From NCBI RefSeq assembly GCF_035994945.1, contig NZ_CP108677.1:6448001-6512000 (forward strand): 64,000 bases of DNA. Direction: 5' to 3'. This stretch comes from Streptomyces sp. NBC_01216 (GTDB lineage Bacteria > Actinomycetota > Actinomycetes > Streptomycetales > Streptomycetaceae). The notes beneath the pieces were generated by a model. It made no database searches, was not told the DNA's origin, and saw nothing but the letters and a program-made list of their open reading frames with translations. Made by a program: the position numbers and the translations under genes. Below, piece by piece: positions 32,574 through 41,151 of the stretch. Within the stretch, counting starts at the first letter, position 1, and each line of letters starts with the position of its first letter.

Positions 32574-32918
32574 ATGGTGTTCGAAACCTTCAAGAATGTG
32601 AAGGTCCATGTGCAGGCTGCTGAAATCGTCAGCTCTTTCGCTCGTTACGAGCAGTGGTGCGAACGGCCTGTGGAAACCCCTTCCTGTGGGATTGTCACTG
32701 CCGTTGCCGCAGGGTTTGGATCGATAACCACAGTGACGCTGGGGGATGACATGGGTGACGCGGAGCGTCACCAGATATCCCTTCTCGAAGGAAGGCTTGG
32801 GCGGACCGTGAAGGACTCCGTCATCGTGTACTGCAACCTGTGCGACTGGCCCCATCCCAGGATGAAAGGGTCCACGTCCTTCATACAGTTCGGAATATTC
32901 CAGGAGGTATCCGCGTGA
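32574..32918 (+). CDS. first early-operon protein, unknown
   Basis: 114 residues; AAAGAGGGGC precedes the ATG. One CNLCDW motif near residue 88 and a mostly beta pattern, no family recognised. The stop overlaps the exonuclease start (GTGA), so it is coupled to recombination. A recombination accessory or host take-over role is possible but not shown. Confidence 0.5.
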   Translation: MVFETFKNVKVHVQAAEIVSSFARYEQWCERPVETPSCGIVTAVAAGFGSITTVTLGDDMGDAERHQISLLEGRLGRTVKDSVIVYCNLCDWPHPRMKGSTSFIQFGIFQEVSA

Positions 32919-33721
32919 CGATCGAGGCCAACTACGAGCGATGGGCCGGCATGGCGCGCTCGGTGTCCCAGATCACCGAGTTCGAAGAGTGCCGGTACAA
33001 GAGCTGGCTCAAGAGGGTGGAGAGGGTCCAGCCGCGGCCTGCGGCCTGGAGCACCCACGGGACCGCGTTCCACACCGCCGCCGAGCGCTTCGAGCTGGGC
33101 GGCCGGGAGGTGGCGGCGGAGGATGCTGTGAGCATCTTTCGGGACGAGTACACGAAAGGCATCAGCCGGGACCTGGAGACGGTCAACGACGTGGACCTCT
33201 GGCTACGGGCCAACCGTGGCAGCGCGGCCCAAGATCTGGAGGAGCGGTACGAGGTCGGCTCGCGGCAGACGCGAGAGTACGTGGAGTACGTACAGGAACA
33301 CGCGCCTGTGCTCTGGCGCCCCGACGGAGAGAAGCCTGCGATCGAGCTGTACTTCATGGCCGACTTCGAGGGCGTCAAACTCCGGGGCTACATCGACCAG
33401 GTGGTGAAGAACAAGGACGACTCCAACCGGGTCCGGGACCTCAAGACCGGCTCGACCAGGAGCAAGTTCCAGCTCTGGGTGTACGAGATGGCGCTCAACC
33501 GCCTCTACCCCGAGCAGGAGGCCACCAGCGGTGACTGGTACCTCGCCAAGACCGGCAAGGTGTCCAGGCCCGTCAAGCTGGCCGACGCGGACCAGGACGA
33601 GATCATCGAGCGCATCGTGCGGATGGATCAGGGCGTGAAATCCGGTGACTTCCCAGCCAGCCCCGGATTCGCCTGCCGGTTCTGCGACGTGGCATACGCC
33701 TGCCCTTTCGCTCGGCGCTGA
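32915..33721 (+). CDS. Cas4/RecB-family exonuclease
   Basis: 268 residues from the GTG at 32915, CAGGAGG upstream. PD-(D/E)xK core: SQITEFEECRYKSWLKR (motif Q-like start), GYIDQVVKNKDDSNRVRDLKTG (Asp and Asp-Leu-Lys active site). C-terminal cysteines CRFCDVAYACPF with an earlier Cys could hold an Fe-S cluster as in Cas4/AddB. L5-like phages carry the same gene early in their right arm. Likely 5'-3' exonuclease for recombination. Confidence 0.85.
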   Translation: MTIEANYERWAGMARSVSQITEFEECRYKSWLKRVERVQPRPAAWSTHGTAFHTAAERFELGGREVAAEDAVSIFRDEYTKGISRDLETVNDVDLWLRANRGSAAQDLEERYEVGSRQTREYVEYVQEHAPVLWRPDGEKPAIELYFMADFEGVKLRGYIDQVVKNKDDSNRVRDLKTGSTRSKFQLWVYEMALNRLYPEQEATSGDWYLAKTGKVSRPVKLADADQDEIIERIVRMDQGVKSGDFPASPGFACRFCDVAYACPFARR

Positions 33722-33737
33722 AGTTGGAATGTGACAT
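33721..33737 (+). promoter_or_regulatory. stoperator-like site, GTTGGAATGTGACAT
   Basis: Begins at the last base of the exonuclease stop codon; lies before the ATPase gene. Confidence 0.82.
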
Positions 33738-33754
33738 TCATGAAGGGTTGAAAC

Positions 33755-34615
33755 TTGTTCAGTCTCAATCAGTCCATCCTCGTTCGAGGTGCGGCCGGCG
33801 AGCCTCTGAAGAACCCGTTCACGGGTCTGTCGAAGCTCGAAGTCGAGTTCCGTCGCGGGGACTTCTCCGTCGTCTGCGCCGGTGGCGGAACCGGCAAGTC
33901 TCTGACGGCTCTCTGGCTGGCGGTCTGGTCCAACGTGCCCACCCTGTACTTCTCGGCAGACTCCACGGCGGCTACGCAGCTCTCCAGGGCCACCGCCATG
34001 ATCACGGGCGACGGTGCCCGCGACATCAAGCGGAAGCTCGTCGCCAACGACGGGTCGTTCGCGGAGTATGAGGCCGCTTTGTCGAAGCGCTGGTGGCTCC
34101 GGTTCAACTATGCGGCCCGGCCGACGCCGAAGGAGATCGAGCTTCATCTTGAGTGCTACCGGGAAGTGTTCGGGATCTATCCGCACCTGGTGATCGTGGA
34201 CAACATCACCAACGTGGACGGGGGAGGGTCCTCGAACGCAGAGGAGTACACCTTCGGCCTCGAAGGGCTCTGTGACTACTTCAATGAGATGGCGAGGGAG
34301 ACGCGATCTCACGTCATGGCCATGCATCACGTCGTCGGTGAATACAGCTCCGGCATCAAGCCCATCCCGCTCGATGGCGTGAAGGGGAAGATCGGGCGTG
34401 TGCCGTCCGTCGTCCTCACTATCCATGCGGAGGTGGACGGCATGAGCGGCAGGACCCTGCATATTTCCCCGGTGAAGAATCGAGAGGGCTTTACCGACCC
34501 GTCCGGCGAAACGTACGCCTCGTTCGAGGTGAACACGACGAACCTCCAGATCACCGACCTGTCGGACGAGTTCCAGCTCACACCGATCCAGTTTGGCCCA
34601 CGAGTTGGAATGTGA
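33755..34615 (+). CDS. RecA/DnaB-like ATPase
   Basis: 286 residues from a TTG with AAGGG upstream. Walker A CAGGGTGKSLTALW near residue 44, Walker B LVIVDNIT near 148, and the later MAMHHVVGE segment fit the RecA-like (AAA_25/DnaB-like) family of cluster A phages. It probably works with the split primase as replicative helicase or recombinase. Its last codons GTT GGA ATG TGA are themselves a stoperator copy. Confidence 0.82.
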   Translation: MFSLNQSILVRGAAGEPLKNPFTGLSKLEVEFRRGDFSVVCAGGGTGKSLTALWLAVWSNVPTLYFSADSTAATQLSRATAMITGDGARDIKRKLVANDGSFAEYEAALSKRWWLRFNYAARPTPKEIELHLECYREVFGIYPHLVIVDNITNVDGGGSSNAEEYTFGLEGLCDYFNEMARETRSHVMAMHHVVGEYSSGIKPIPLDGVKGKIGRVPSVVLTIHAEVDGMSGRTLHISPVKNREGFTDPSGETYASFEVNTTNLQITDLSDEFQLTPIQFGPRVGM

Positions 34616-34619
34616 CACA
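34603..34619 (+). promoter_or_regulatory. stoperator-like site overlapping a stop codon
   Basis: GTTGGAATGTGACAC, where GTT-GGA-ATG-TGA are the last three codons and stop of the ATPase gene. Confidence 0.82.
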
Positions 34620-34642
34620 CTAGGTGAAGAAGGGAAGGGCGA

Positions 34643-35071
34643 ATGAGTCCCCCTCGAAAAGGGTTCCGGAAGTGCGAGAAGTGCGAGAGGAACCGAGCGG
34701 AGAGGTTCTTCAAGTCCGCGCGAGGCAAGGTGTGCGCGTCTTGCAGGAAGCGGACACGTAGTGCGAGTTCTCACGAGGCAAGGGTCCAGGCGACATACGG
34801 ACTTGGGCCGGGTGAGTACGCAACTCTCTTCCAGGAGCAGGGCGGAAGATGCGCCATCTGTCGCCAGACCCGACAGCAGCGGCTCAGTGTTGATCACTGC
34901 CACAAGTCGGGCCTGGTGCGCGGCCTCTTGTGTCGGCGCTGCAACAACCAGCTTCTGGCCAAAGGGGCAAGGGACAGCCCGGAAATCCTCCGCAGTGCGG
35001 CTGGCTACCTCGATAACCCCCCGGCAATACGAATCATCGGCAAGCGGTACCACAAGGAAGACGGAAGATGA
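34643..35071 (+). CDS. endonuclease VII-type resolvase
   Basis: 142 residues. Zinc-binding CEKCERN and CASCRKR, then CAICRQTRQQRLSVDHCHKSGLVRGLLCRRCNN, the beta-beta-alpha-metal motif of T4 endonuclease VII, and LRSAAGYL. These enzymes resolve branched DNA before packaging. AAGGG lies upstream; the stop overlaps the next start. Confidence 0.9.
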   Translation: MSPPRKGFRKCEKCERNRAERFFKSARGKVCASCRKRTRSASSHEARVQATYGLGPGEYATLFQEQGGRCAICRQTRQQRLSVDHCHKSGLVRGLLCRRCNNQLLAKGARDSPEILRSAAGYLDNPPAIRIIGKRYHKEDGR

Positions 35072-35316
35072 TCAGCTTCGACGGTGGCGTTCTCTATGTG
35101 ACCTTCACCCGCAAGACCAACCTGACCAGGCTCGTGCGCCTGCTGGAAGCCGAAGCTCAGCTCGGTCTTCACGACCGAGCCGTGGCGATCTACAAGGGCC
35201 GCCGGGAGCCCCTGCGAAAGCAGATGTCGATTCCGGCCCTGGCCGCGATGGTCCGGGCCGAGGTGGAGACCATGAAGCAGCTCCGCCTTGAGTCGGCCCT
35301 CAAGGTTGGTATGTGA
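35068..35316 (+). CDS. small early protein, unknown
   Basis: 82 residues, ATG overlapping the endonuclease stop. An N-terminal beta pair (MISFDGGVLYVTFTRKTN) and a helical remainder. Its final codons GTT GGT ATG TGA form a stoperator-like site and lead straight into the primase start. Function unknown. Confidence 0.65.
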   Translation: MISFDGGVLYVTFTRKTNLTRLVRLLEAEAQLGLHDRAVAIYKGRREPLRKQMSIPALAAMVRAEVETMKQLRLESALKVGM

Positions 35317-35318
35317 CA
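35303..35318 (+). promoter_or_regulatory. stoperator-like site overlapping stop and start
   Basis: GTTGGTATGTGACATG contains the TGA of the upstream gene and runs into the ATG of the primase gene; one base off consensus. Confidence 0.7.
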
Positions 35319-36221
35319 TGGAGAAGCCGGGCATCGTCCAGGTCTTCCGGCACTACTACCCCGAGGTGGACGTGAAGGGGCGCGGTGGCTGGGAGAAGAT
35401 CCACTGCCCTGAGCACGCCGAGAACAACCCCAGTGCGTCAGTTAGTTCATTCAAGAACCGCTGGTCCTGCTTCGCCTGCGACATCAGCGAGGACAGCTAT
35501 GACGTGATCATGAGGAAGGAAGGTATCGGGTTCCGTGCTGCTCAAGAGTTCGCAGCCAGCCGCTTCGATGGTGGAGATCGCCCAGGGGTACAGCCGCAGC
35601 TTCCCCGACAGCCCCGCCGCGGAGTACATCAAGCACCGAGGTTTGGACAGCATCGCGACCCGGATGGGTCTCGGGTATGTCGCTCACCCCGCTACGGGGC
35701 ATGAAAAGCAGCTCGGCCGCCTCGCGGTCCCCTACCTGCGTCCGGCAGGAGGAGACCACGCAGTGACAACCATCCGCTTCCGGTGCATCAACGAGACCTG
35801 CACCAAGCACCCGGATGGCACCTGGCGTGAAGAGGAAGTGCACGCAGAGCACGGCAAGTACCAGAGCCTTCCCGGCTCCAAGCCCATGCTCTACAACACC
35901 CAGGCCCTCATCAGGTCATCGCCCTACATAGGGCTCGCAGAGGGGGAGTTCGACGCCGCCAGCGCCGAGCTGGCAGACATCCCATGCCCCGGCGTCCCCG
36001 GCGTCGCCTCCTGGCGTGACCACTTCGACCCCGCGTTCCTCGGGTACGAGGTCGTGTTCGGCTTCACCGATGGAGACGGCCCAGGCGAGCAGTTCATATC
36101 CAAACTCGCGGAACGGCTCCCGAACCTCGTCCCCATCTACTTCGACAAGAAGTACGACGTGAACCGATTCGTCAATGAATACGGGCCCCAGGCCCTTCGA
36201 GAAAAGTGCGGTCTGACGTGA
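35318..36221 (+). CDS. DNA primase in two overlapping frames
   Basis: The first frame (35318-35704) gives a CHC2-type zinc domain: HCPEHAENNPSASVSSF, then WSCFACD, ending usefully near FAASRFD. The second frame (open before 35535, to 36221) gives the Toprim-like part: GYSRSFPDSPAAEYIKHRGLDS, IGLAEGEFDAASAE, FGFTDGDGPGEQF. The second lies +1 relative to the first, and an internal ATG at 35568 exists but without a good ribosome site. A +1 shift in the overlap would give one primase of about 300 residues. I recall two-frame primases from cluster A actinophages, so this may be natural rather than a lesion. Confidence 0.75.
35441..35450 (+). repeat. GTTAGTTCAT motif, copy 6
   Basis: Exact copy, extended GTCAGTTAGTTCATTCAA, in the primase zinc domain; reads GTT-AGT-TCA-TTC, three rare codons in a row. 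Confidence 0.72.
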
Positions 36222-36454
36222 ACGACCCAGTGAACAGCCCTGCTCACTACACCCAGGGCAGCTACGAGGTCATCGACATCATCCAGGGCTCGATGTCCGA
36301 GGAAGCCTTCCGCGGCTACCTCCTCGGAAACATGGCCAAGTACCTGATGCGCTGCCAGTACAAGCATCAGGACGGCGGAATCCAGGACCTTCAGAAGCTC
36401 ATCTGGTACGCCAACAAGTTCATGGAGGAGCAGGGCGCTCATGAATCGCTGTAG
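36218..36454 (+). CDS. DUF3310 family protein
   Basis: 78 residues from a GTG overlapping the primase stop. VNSPAHYTQGSYEVIDIIQG, EEAFRGYLLGNMAKYLMRC and DLQKLIWYANKF match DUF3310, small phage proteins of unknown role found among nucleotide-metabolism genes. A truncated-looking gene overlaps it at the end because an HNH gene follows. Confidence 0.85.
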   Translation: MNDPVNSPAHYTQGSYEVIDIIQGSMSEEAFRGYLLGNMAKYLMRCQYKHQDGGIQDLQKLIWYANKFMEEQGAHESL

Positions 36455-36998
36455 CGTCCAAGGTTGCCTTAACTGGCCGCGAGTTGCGGGTATGTGTCGA
36501 TATCACAACTCCAAGGTGCCCCGATTGGGTCCGTGCCATGTTCATGGGTGCGCTGGAACGGCGAAGATCCGGAACCTCTGCAAGCTGCACTACGGGATGT
36601 TTCTGCGGAATCGATCGCCGGAGCAGCTACGTAAGCGACCTCCCGCTCGTCAGAGTGCAGTAGAGCGCGCGAAATGGTTGCTGGATAGGGCGGTCGCTCA
36701 CGGTGACTGCATGGAGCATTGCCCAGTTCAAGGTACCAACAACTACGGCGGGGTTACTTTCGAGGGTAAGAGCTATGCGGCTCACAGGTTCGTCTACTCG
36801 CACCTGGTAGCAGAGATTCCTGCCGGGTTGGCCATCCATCACAAGTGCGCCAACCGGGCCTGCATAAACCCTGAGCATCTTCAGGCCGTTACTGCACGAG
36901 AGAACACAGCCGAGATGCTGGAGCGGAACTTCTACCTGGCCCAGATAAAGGAACAAAGCATGGAGATTGCTCGTCTGAAAGCGATGGTGATGGTGTGA
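36441..36998 (+). CDS. HNH homing endonuclease
   Basis: 185 residues. Two N-terminal Cys/His zinc knuckles (CSVQGCLNWPRVAGMCRYH; CHVHGCAGTAKIRNLCKLH), then an HNH_3-type domain (YAAHRFVYSHLVAEIPAGLAIHHKCANRACINPEHLQAVT) and a C-terminal helix. It has lower GC and more rare codons than its neighbours, the mark of a recent insertion. It overlaps both flanking genes, so mobility may have remodelled the starts next to it. Confidence 0.85.
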   Translation: MNRCSVQGCLNWPRVAGMCRYHNSKVPRLGPCHVHGCAGTAKIRNLCKLHYGMFLRNRSPEQLRKRPPARQSAVERAKWLLDRAVAHGDCMEHCPVQGTNNYGGVTFEGKSYAAHRFVYSHLVAEIPAGLAIHHKCANRACINPEHLQAVTARENTAEMLERNFYLAQIKEQSMEIARLKAMVMV

Positions 36999-37594
36999 AG
37001 CGAATAGTTGTCTTGCCTGACGTCCAGGCTCCTCTGGCCACCGAGCTTGACTGGGCTTACCTGTCCGACCTCGCCGGGAAGGTGGCGTACTCCATCGCGG
37101 AACGCTGGCACATCGTTGAGGCCGACGACGTGAAGCAGGCCATCCTTGAGCACGCCATCCGGGAGCGGAAGAACATCGCCCTGGCCGTCGAGGATGAAGC
37201 CCTCCTCAAGCGGATCTTCTGGACGGCCGGCAAGCGGTACGCCGCCAAGGAACGGTTGTACCGGGACCTGGTGGACGGCGAGTACTTCTACACCGCCGAC
37301 GAGGCCAAGAACGCCCTCCAGACCATGATCTACACCCATGAGGAGTTCAGCGGCCTCCTGGGCAAGAAGGACGACCTCAACCACTGCACCGTGAGCGAGA
37401 ACCTGTTCACGGCCCGGCTGGACGCCGAAGAGGGCATGAAGCACCTCAACGACCGCTATCAGCGACTCCTCCACACCCGGTACGTCCTCGGAGTCCCGCT
37501 CACCTCCGACGCAGACCAGAAGGCGTGCCAGCGCGCAGTCATCGCCCTCTCCTACGAGATGAACCGCTCCATCCGACGAAAGGTCCACACGTGA
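36995..37594 (+). CDS. early protein, chimeric N-terminus, unknown
   Basis: 199 residues. The first 13 residues, MKRIVVLPDVQAP, look like the start of phage metallophosphoesterases, but no metal-binding motifs follow. The rest is helical, with DLAGKVAYSIAERWHIVEADDVKQAILEHA and a C-terminal HTH-like stretch (LHTRYVLGVPLTSDADQKACQRAV) faintly like sigma-type proteins. The HNH gene just upstream could have caused the fusion. Function unknown. Confidence 0.55.
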   Translation: MKRIVVLPDVQAPLATELDWAYLSDLAGKVAYSIAERWHIVEADDVKQAILEHAIRERKNIALAVEDEALLKRIFWTAGKRYAAKERLYRDLVDGEYFYTADEAKNALQTMIYTHEEFSGLLGKKDDLNHCTVSENLFTARLDAEEGMKHLNDRYQRLLHTRYVLGVPLTSDADQKACQRAVIALSYEMNRSIRRKVHT

Positions 37595-37779
37595 TCGAGA
37601 CCCGCCACCAGTACAGCCGGGAAGACGTGGGAATCGAGGTGGTCTACGACACCGGAGAGACCTCATCCCTCTACCTCGGAATCCGCACCAAGACGGAGTC
37701 CTTCGAGGTCAACATCGACCGCCAGGACTTCCCCGCCCTGCTCGAAATGCTCAACGACGCATACAAGACCAACTTCTGA
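37591..37779 (+). CDS. small early protein, unknown
   Basis: 62 residues from the GTG at 37591 overlapping the previous stop. Beta-rich (VGIEVVYDTGETSSLYLGIRTKTESFEVNID) with a short helix; may form a small sheet domain. Operon member ahead of the reductase. Confidence 0.6.
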   Translation: MIETRHQYSREDVGIEVVYDTGETSSLYLGIRTKTESFEVNIDRQDFPALLEMLNDAYKTNF

Positions 37780-37788
37780 GGAGCCCAC

Positions 37789-39795
37789 TTGTTCGAGACT
37801 GAAACCGCGGAAACCGTCTTCCTGCGCACCTACTCCCGCAAGAAGCCCGACGGCTCCCAGGAGACCTGGCCCGAGACCGTAGAGCGCGTCGTAGACGGAA
37901 ACCTCGCCCTGGTCGAGCCCCGGTACATCGAGGCCGGCGAGCGTCAGACGCTCATCGACCTGATCCAGAACTTCAAGTTCCTCCCCGCAGGCCGGCACCT
38001 CAAGAGCAGCGGCGTGAACGACTTCGCGCTGAACAACTGCTGGGCGTCAGGGTGGAACAAGGACGACCCCGCCGAGCACTTCGAGTTCACGCTCCTGCGC
38101 CTGGCCGAAGGCGGGGGAGTCGGAGCCAACTACAGCAGCCGGTACCTTCACAGCTTCCCGTGCGTCGAGAACCAGGTGATCGTCCACATCGTGTGCGACT
38201 CCGCGCACCCGGACTACGAGGATCTGGCCAAGGCCGGGCTCATCAGTGACGAGTACGACTACGAGTGGGCCGGCGCGTACTCCGTCGAGGACTCCCGCGA
38301 GGGCTGGGCCACGGCGCTCGGAGACCTGATCCGCACCGCCCACGAGCCGACCACGAAGCATCACAACCGGGTGTTCGACGTGAGCCGAATCCGCGGCAAG
38401 GGTGCCCCGCTGCGTTCCTTCGGCGGAACTGCCTCGGGGCCCGAGCCGTTCGCCCGCATGATGATCGAGGTCGGCAAGATCCTCTCGGAGGCTGCCGGGT
38501 GGCCGCTCAGCGGCATGGACGCCATGGCCATTGATCACCAGATCGCCACGGCCATCGTCGCGGGCGGAGTCCGAAGGTCGGCCCGCATGAGCATCATGGC
38601 CTGGGACGACAGCCTCATCGAGGAGTTCTTGGCCTGCAAGGGTTCGGACACAGCCGCGATGTGGACGACGAACATCTCGGTCGAGATCGACTCCGCGTTC
38701 ATGAAGGCCCTGGAGGAGAAGAAGCCTCACGCACAGAAGGTCATGAAGGCGATTGCCGAAGGGGCCGTCGCGAACGGGGAGCCCGGCTTCTGGAACTCCG
38801 CACTGACCGCCGAAGGCGAGGTGGACGGCACCTACACCACCAACCCGTGCGGAGAAGCGACACTGACCCCCTGGGAGCCATGCAACCTGGGCTCGGTCAA
38901 CCTCGGTCAGTTCGTTCATGCTGGAAAGCCGGACCTCGCCGGCCTGGAGCACGCGCACCGTCTCGCCACCCGCTACCTGATCCGTGCGACCTTCGCAGAG
39001 GTGGCCGACCCGAAGTCTGCCGAGGCCATCGGCAAGTACCGGCGTATCGGCGTGGGACACCTCGGTTTCGCGGACTACCTTGTGAAGCAGGGCATCAAGT
39101 ACAGCCAGGCTCCGTACAAGCACGAGGTACGGTTCGACCTCGACTTCTTCGCGGAGACCGTGGACAAGGCCGCAGCCGAGTACGCAAACGAGCTGCGCAT
39201 ACCGGTACCGATCAAGAAGCGGGTGATCGCCCCGACCGGCACCACGAGCAAGCTGGCCAGCGCTTCCGGCGAGGGCATCCACGCCCCCTTCTCGGACTAC
39301 TTCCTCCGCCGGATCAGGTTCTCCTCCATCGAGCCCACCGAGAAGGCGCAGATCGAGGAGTACGAGAGGAAGGGGTACCGCACCGAGCCGTGCGTCTACT
39401 CGGCCAACACGGTCGTAGTCGAGATCCCGACCGTGGACCCGCTCCTGCCGGCCTACCCCGAGTACGCCGACGCCTTTGAGCACGCAGGCGAGCTGACCCT
39501 TGAGCAGATGCTTTCGGTACAGCGCATGTACCAGGAGATATGGGCAGACCAGGCCGTCTCCTACACGGCCTCGGTGAACCCGGAGGTCTATACCGTCATG
39601 GACGTGTACGAGACTCTTCGCGGGTTCCTGCCCGTCCTCAAGGGAACTACGATCTTCCCGGAAATGAGCCGCCCGCAGTCGCCGTACGAGCGGATCTCCG
39701 AAGAGGAATACGAGAAGCGCATGTTCGAGATCGGTGAAGTCGTCGCGGATACCGGCTACGACGAGATCTGCGCCTCTGGGGCCTGCCCTGTCTGA
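37789..39795 (+). CDS. nrdJ: class II ribonucleotide reductase
   Basis: 668 residues from a TTG with GAGGAGCCC upstream. Monomeric, adenosylcobalamin-type reductase as in L5-like phages: FLPAGRHLKSSG, LNNCWASG (first redox Cys), LRLAEGGGVGANYS, NPCGEATLTPWEPCNLGSVNLG (radical Cys and Glu), APTGTTSKLASASGEG, and the C-terminal CASGACPV redox pair that meets thioredoxin. It makes deoxynucleotides without oxygen. ThyX, dCMP deaminase and thioredoxin downstream complete a dNTP supply set. Confidence 0.93.
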   Translation: MFETETAETVFLRTYSRKKPDGSQETWPETVERVVDGNLALVEPRYIEAGERQTLIDLIQNFKFLPAGRHLKSSGVNDFALNNCWASGWNKDDPAEHFEFTLLRLAEGGGVGANYSSRYLHSFPCVENQVIVHIVCDSAHPDYEDLAKAGLISDEYDYEWAGAYSVEDSREGWATALGDLIRTAHEPTTKHHNRVFDVSRIRGKGAPLRSFGGTASGPEPFARMMIEVGKILSEAAGWPLSGMDAMAIDHQIATAIVAGGVRRSARMSIMAWDDSLIEEFLACKGSDTAAMWTTNISVEIDSAFMKALEEKKPHAQKVMKAIAEGAVANGEPGFWNSALTAEGEVDGTYTTNPCGEATLTPWEPCNLGSVNLGQFVHAGKPDLAGLEHAHRLATRYLIRATFAEVADPKSAEAIGKYRRIGVGHLGFADYLVKQGIKYSQAPYKHEVRFDLDFFAETVDKAAAEYANELRIPVPIKKRVIAPTGTTSKLASASGEGIHAPFSDYFLRRIRFSSIEPTEKAQIEEYERKGYRTEPCVYSANTVVVEIPTVDPLLPAYPEYADAFEHAGELTLEQMLSVQRMYQEIWADQAVSYTASVNPEVYTVMDVYETLRGFLPVLKGTTIFPEMSRPQSPYERISEEEYEKRMFEIGEVVADTGYDEICASGACPV

Positions 39796-39815
39796 GAGTT
39801 AGATCACGGCCCCTC

Positions 39816-39834
39816 AAGTTGGAATGTGACACTA
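39816..39834 (+). promoter_or_regulatory. stoperator-like site, GTTGGAATGTGACAC
   Basis: Consensus copy in the 58-bp gap after the reductase gene. Confidence 0.83.
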
Positions 39835-39853
39835 GAAATGCGAGGATGAATAC

Positions 39854-40375
39854 ATGAGTGAGAGCCCCTTCGGAAGCGGTTCCCCCTGGGATGAGCCCAC
39901 CGAGAACACCGCATCGAACAAGAACGACACGGAGTCGCCTGTGACCACTGCCGCCCCCGCCCCGACCGCCGCCCCCGAGGGCGTCACCGTCTCCTTCAAG
40001 GGCGGTCTCGGCTATGACGCCTCACTCGCCGTACTGCGAGCGGCGACCGTCGCCGACATGGACAACCTCCTGGAGGAGGAGGGGCCGGCCATCGCCTCCA
40101 TGCTCCGAAAGATGGCCAAGATCCAGGCGTTCAACACCGAGCTGAACACCAAGGACAAGGGGGCCACGGCCAAGCCTGCGGGCAGGACCACCTTCTCTGG
40201 CGGCCGGGTCCAGCAGGAGGAAGGCTCCAGCGTCGTGGGCGACACCTGCCCCCATGGCCGCAAGCACTTCGCCAAGGGTGACTGGGAGGCGATGTTCTGC
40301 ACCGAGCGCGAGAAGTCCGACCAGTGCCCGCCCGCCTTCAAGGACAAGAAGACCGGCAAGTACGTCCAGAAGTAG
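39854..40375 (+). CDS. conserved early phage protein, unknown
   Basis: 173 residues. Disordered acidic and Thr/Ala/Pro-rich first 45 residues, then VSFKGGLGYDASLAVLRAATVADMDNLLEEEG, and a C-terminal Cys/His zinc-like part (CPHGRKHFAKGDWEAMFCTEREKSDQCPPAF). Position between reductase and ThyX and the layout suggest a single-strand DNA binding or replication accessory protein, but no family is certain. Confidence 0.6.
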   Translation: MSESPFGSGSPWDEPTENTASNKNDTESPVTTAAPAPTAAPEGVTVSFKGGLGYDASLAVLRAATVADMDNLLEEEGPAIASMLRKMAKIQAFNTELNTKDKGATAKPAGRTTFSGGRVQQEEGSSVVGDTCPHGRKHFAKGDWEAMFCTEREKSDQCPPAFKDKKTGKYVQK

Positions 40376-40384
40376 CAGCTCCAA

Positions 40385-40401
40385 ACGTTGGAATGTGACA
40401 C
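40385..40401 (+). promoter_or_regulatory. stoperator-like site, GTTGGAATGTGACAC
   Basis: Consensus copy 10 bases after the previous stop, followed by GGGGGCCGGGTGACCGGCCCGGCCCCC, which can fold as a hairpin at about 40404-40431. Confidence 0.83.
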
Positions 40402-40403
40402 CA

Positions 40404-40431
40404 GGGGGCCGGGTGACCGGCCCGGCCCCCT
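40404..40431 (+). terminator. GC-rich hairpin before thyX
   Basis: GGGGGCCGGG and CCGGCCCCC pair around the GTGACCGGC centre, followed by TTGCCCC. A weak terminator or attenuator just past a stoperator site. Confidence 0.5.
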
Positions 40432-40449
40432 TGCCCCAGAAAGGCAAGC

Positions 40450-41151
40450 GTGAAGTTCAAGAGCGTCATGGACGTGGAGCTGGTTCAGCAGCTCGCCAAC
40501 GACGAGATGGTCTGTATGGCCGCCCGCGTCTCGACCATCGGCAACAAGGCCCAGAGCTACACCCGTGAGAAGAACCGGGGCCTGATCAACTTCCTTGTGC
40601 GCGACAGGCATGGCAGTCCCTTCGAGCACGGCTCGTTCACGTTCCGGATCTGCGCCCCCATCTTCGTCGTCCGCGAGTTCATGAGGCACCGGGCCGGCAT
40701 GAGCTACAACGAGGAGTCCGGCCGGTACAAGGAGCTGGAGCCCGTCTTCTACATCCCGGCCGGGGACCGGCCGCTCGTCCAGTTCGGCAAGGCCGGAGCG
40801 TACGACTTCAAGCCCGGCACCTTCCGCCAGGCCCTCGTTGCGAGCGAGGCCATGCGGATGGCCTATACCGAGGCGTGGACCCAGTACCAAGCCATGCTCG
40901 ACCAAGGCATTGCCCGCGAGGTGGCCCGCAGCGTCCTACCGGTCGGAACCTTCTCCACCTTCTACGTCACCTGCAATCCGCGGAGCCTCATGCACTTCCT
41001 GTCGCTCCGCACCAAGAGCGACCACGCCAGGTACAAGAGCTTCCCCCAGGTCGAGATTCAGATGGTCGCGGACCAGATGGAAGAGCACTTCAAGACCTAC
41101 ATGCCGATCACTCACGAGACCTTCGTGCAGCACGGCCGGGTGGCGCCGTGA
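40450..41151 (+). CDS. thyX: flavin-dependent thymidylate synthase ThyX
   Basis: 233 residues from a GTG with AAAGGCAAGC upstream. ThyX signature RHRAGMSYNEESGRY near residue 76, flanked by FEHGSFTF and FVVREFMRH, and a C-terminal LRTKSDHARYKSFPQVEIQMVADQM. It makes dTMP with FAD and methylenetetrahydrofolate. Gene order after the reductase is as in L5-like phages. Confidence 0.95.
   Translation: MKFKSVMDVELVQQLANDEMVCMAARVSTIGNKAQSYTREKNRGLINFLVRDRHGSPFEHGSFTFRICAPIFVVREFMRHRAGMSYNEESGRYKELEPVFYIPAGDRPLVQFGKAGAYDFKPGTFRQALVASEAMRMAYTEAWTQYQAMLDQGIAREVARSVLPVGTFSTFYVTCNPRSLMHFLSLRTKSDHARYKSFPQVEIQMVADQMEEHFKTYMPITHETFVQHGRVAP

Noticed and set aside
33203..35053. 616-codon open frame on the minus strand
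   Set aside because: Runs against the ATPase, exonuclease and endonuclease VII genes, all of which have clear motifs.
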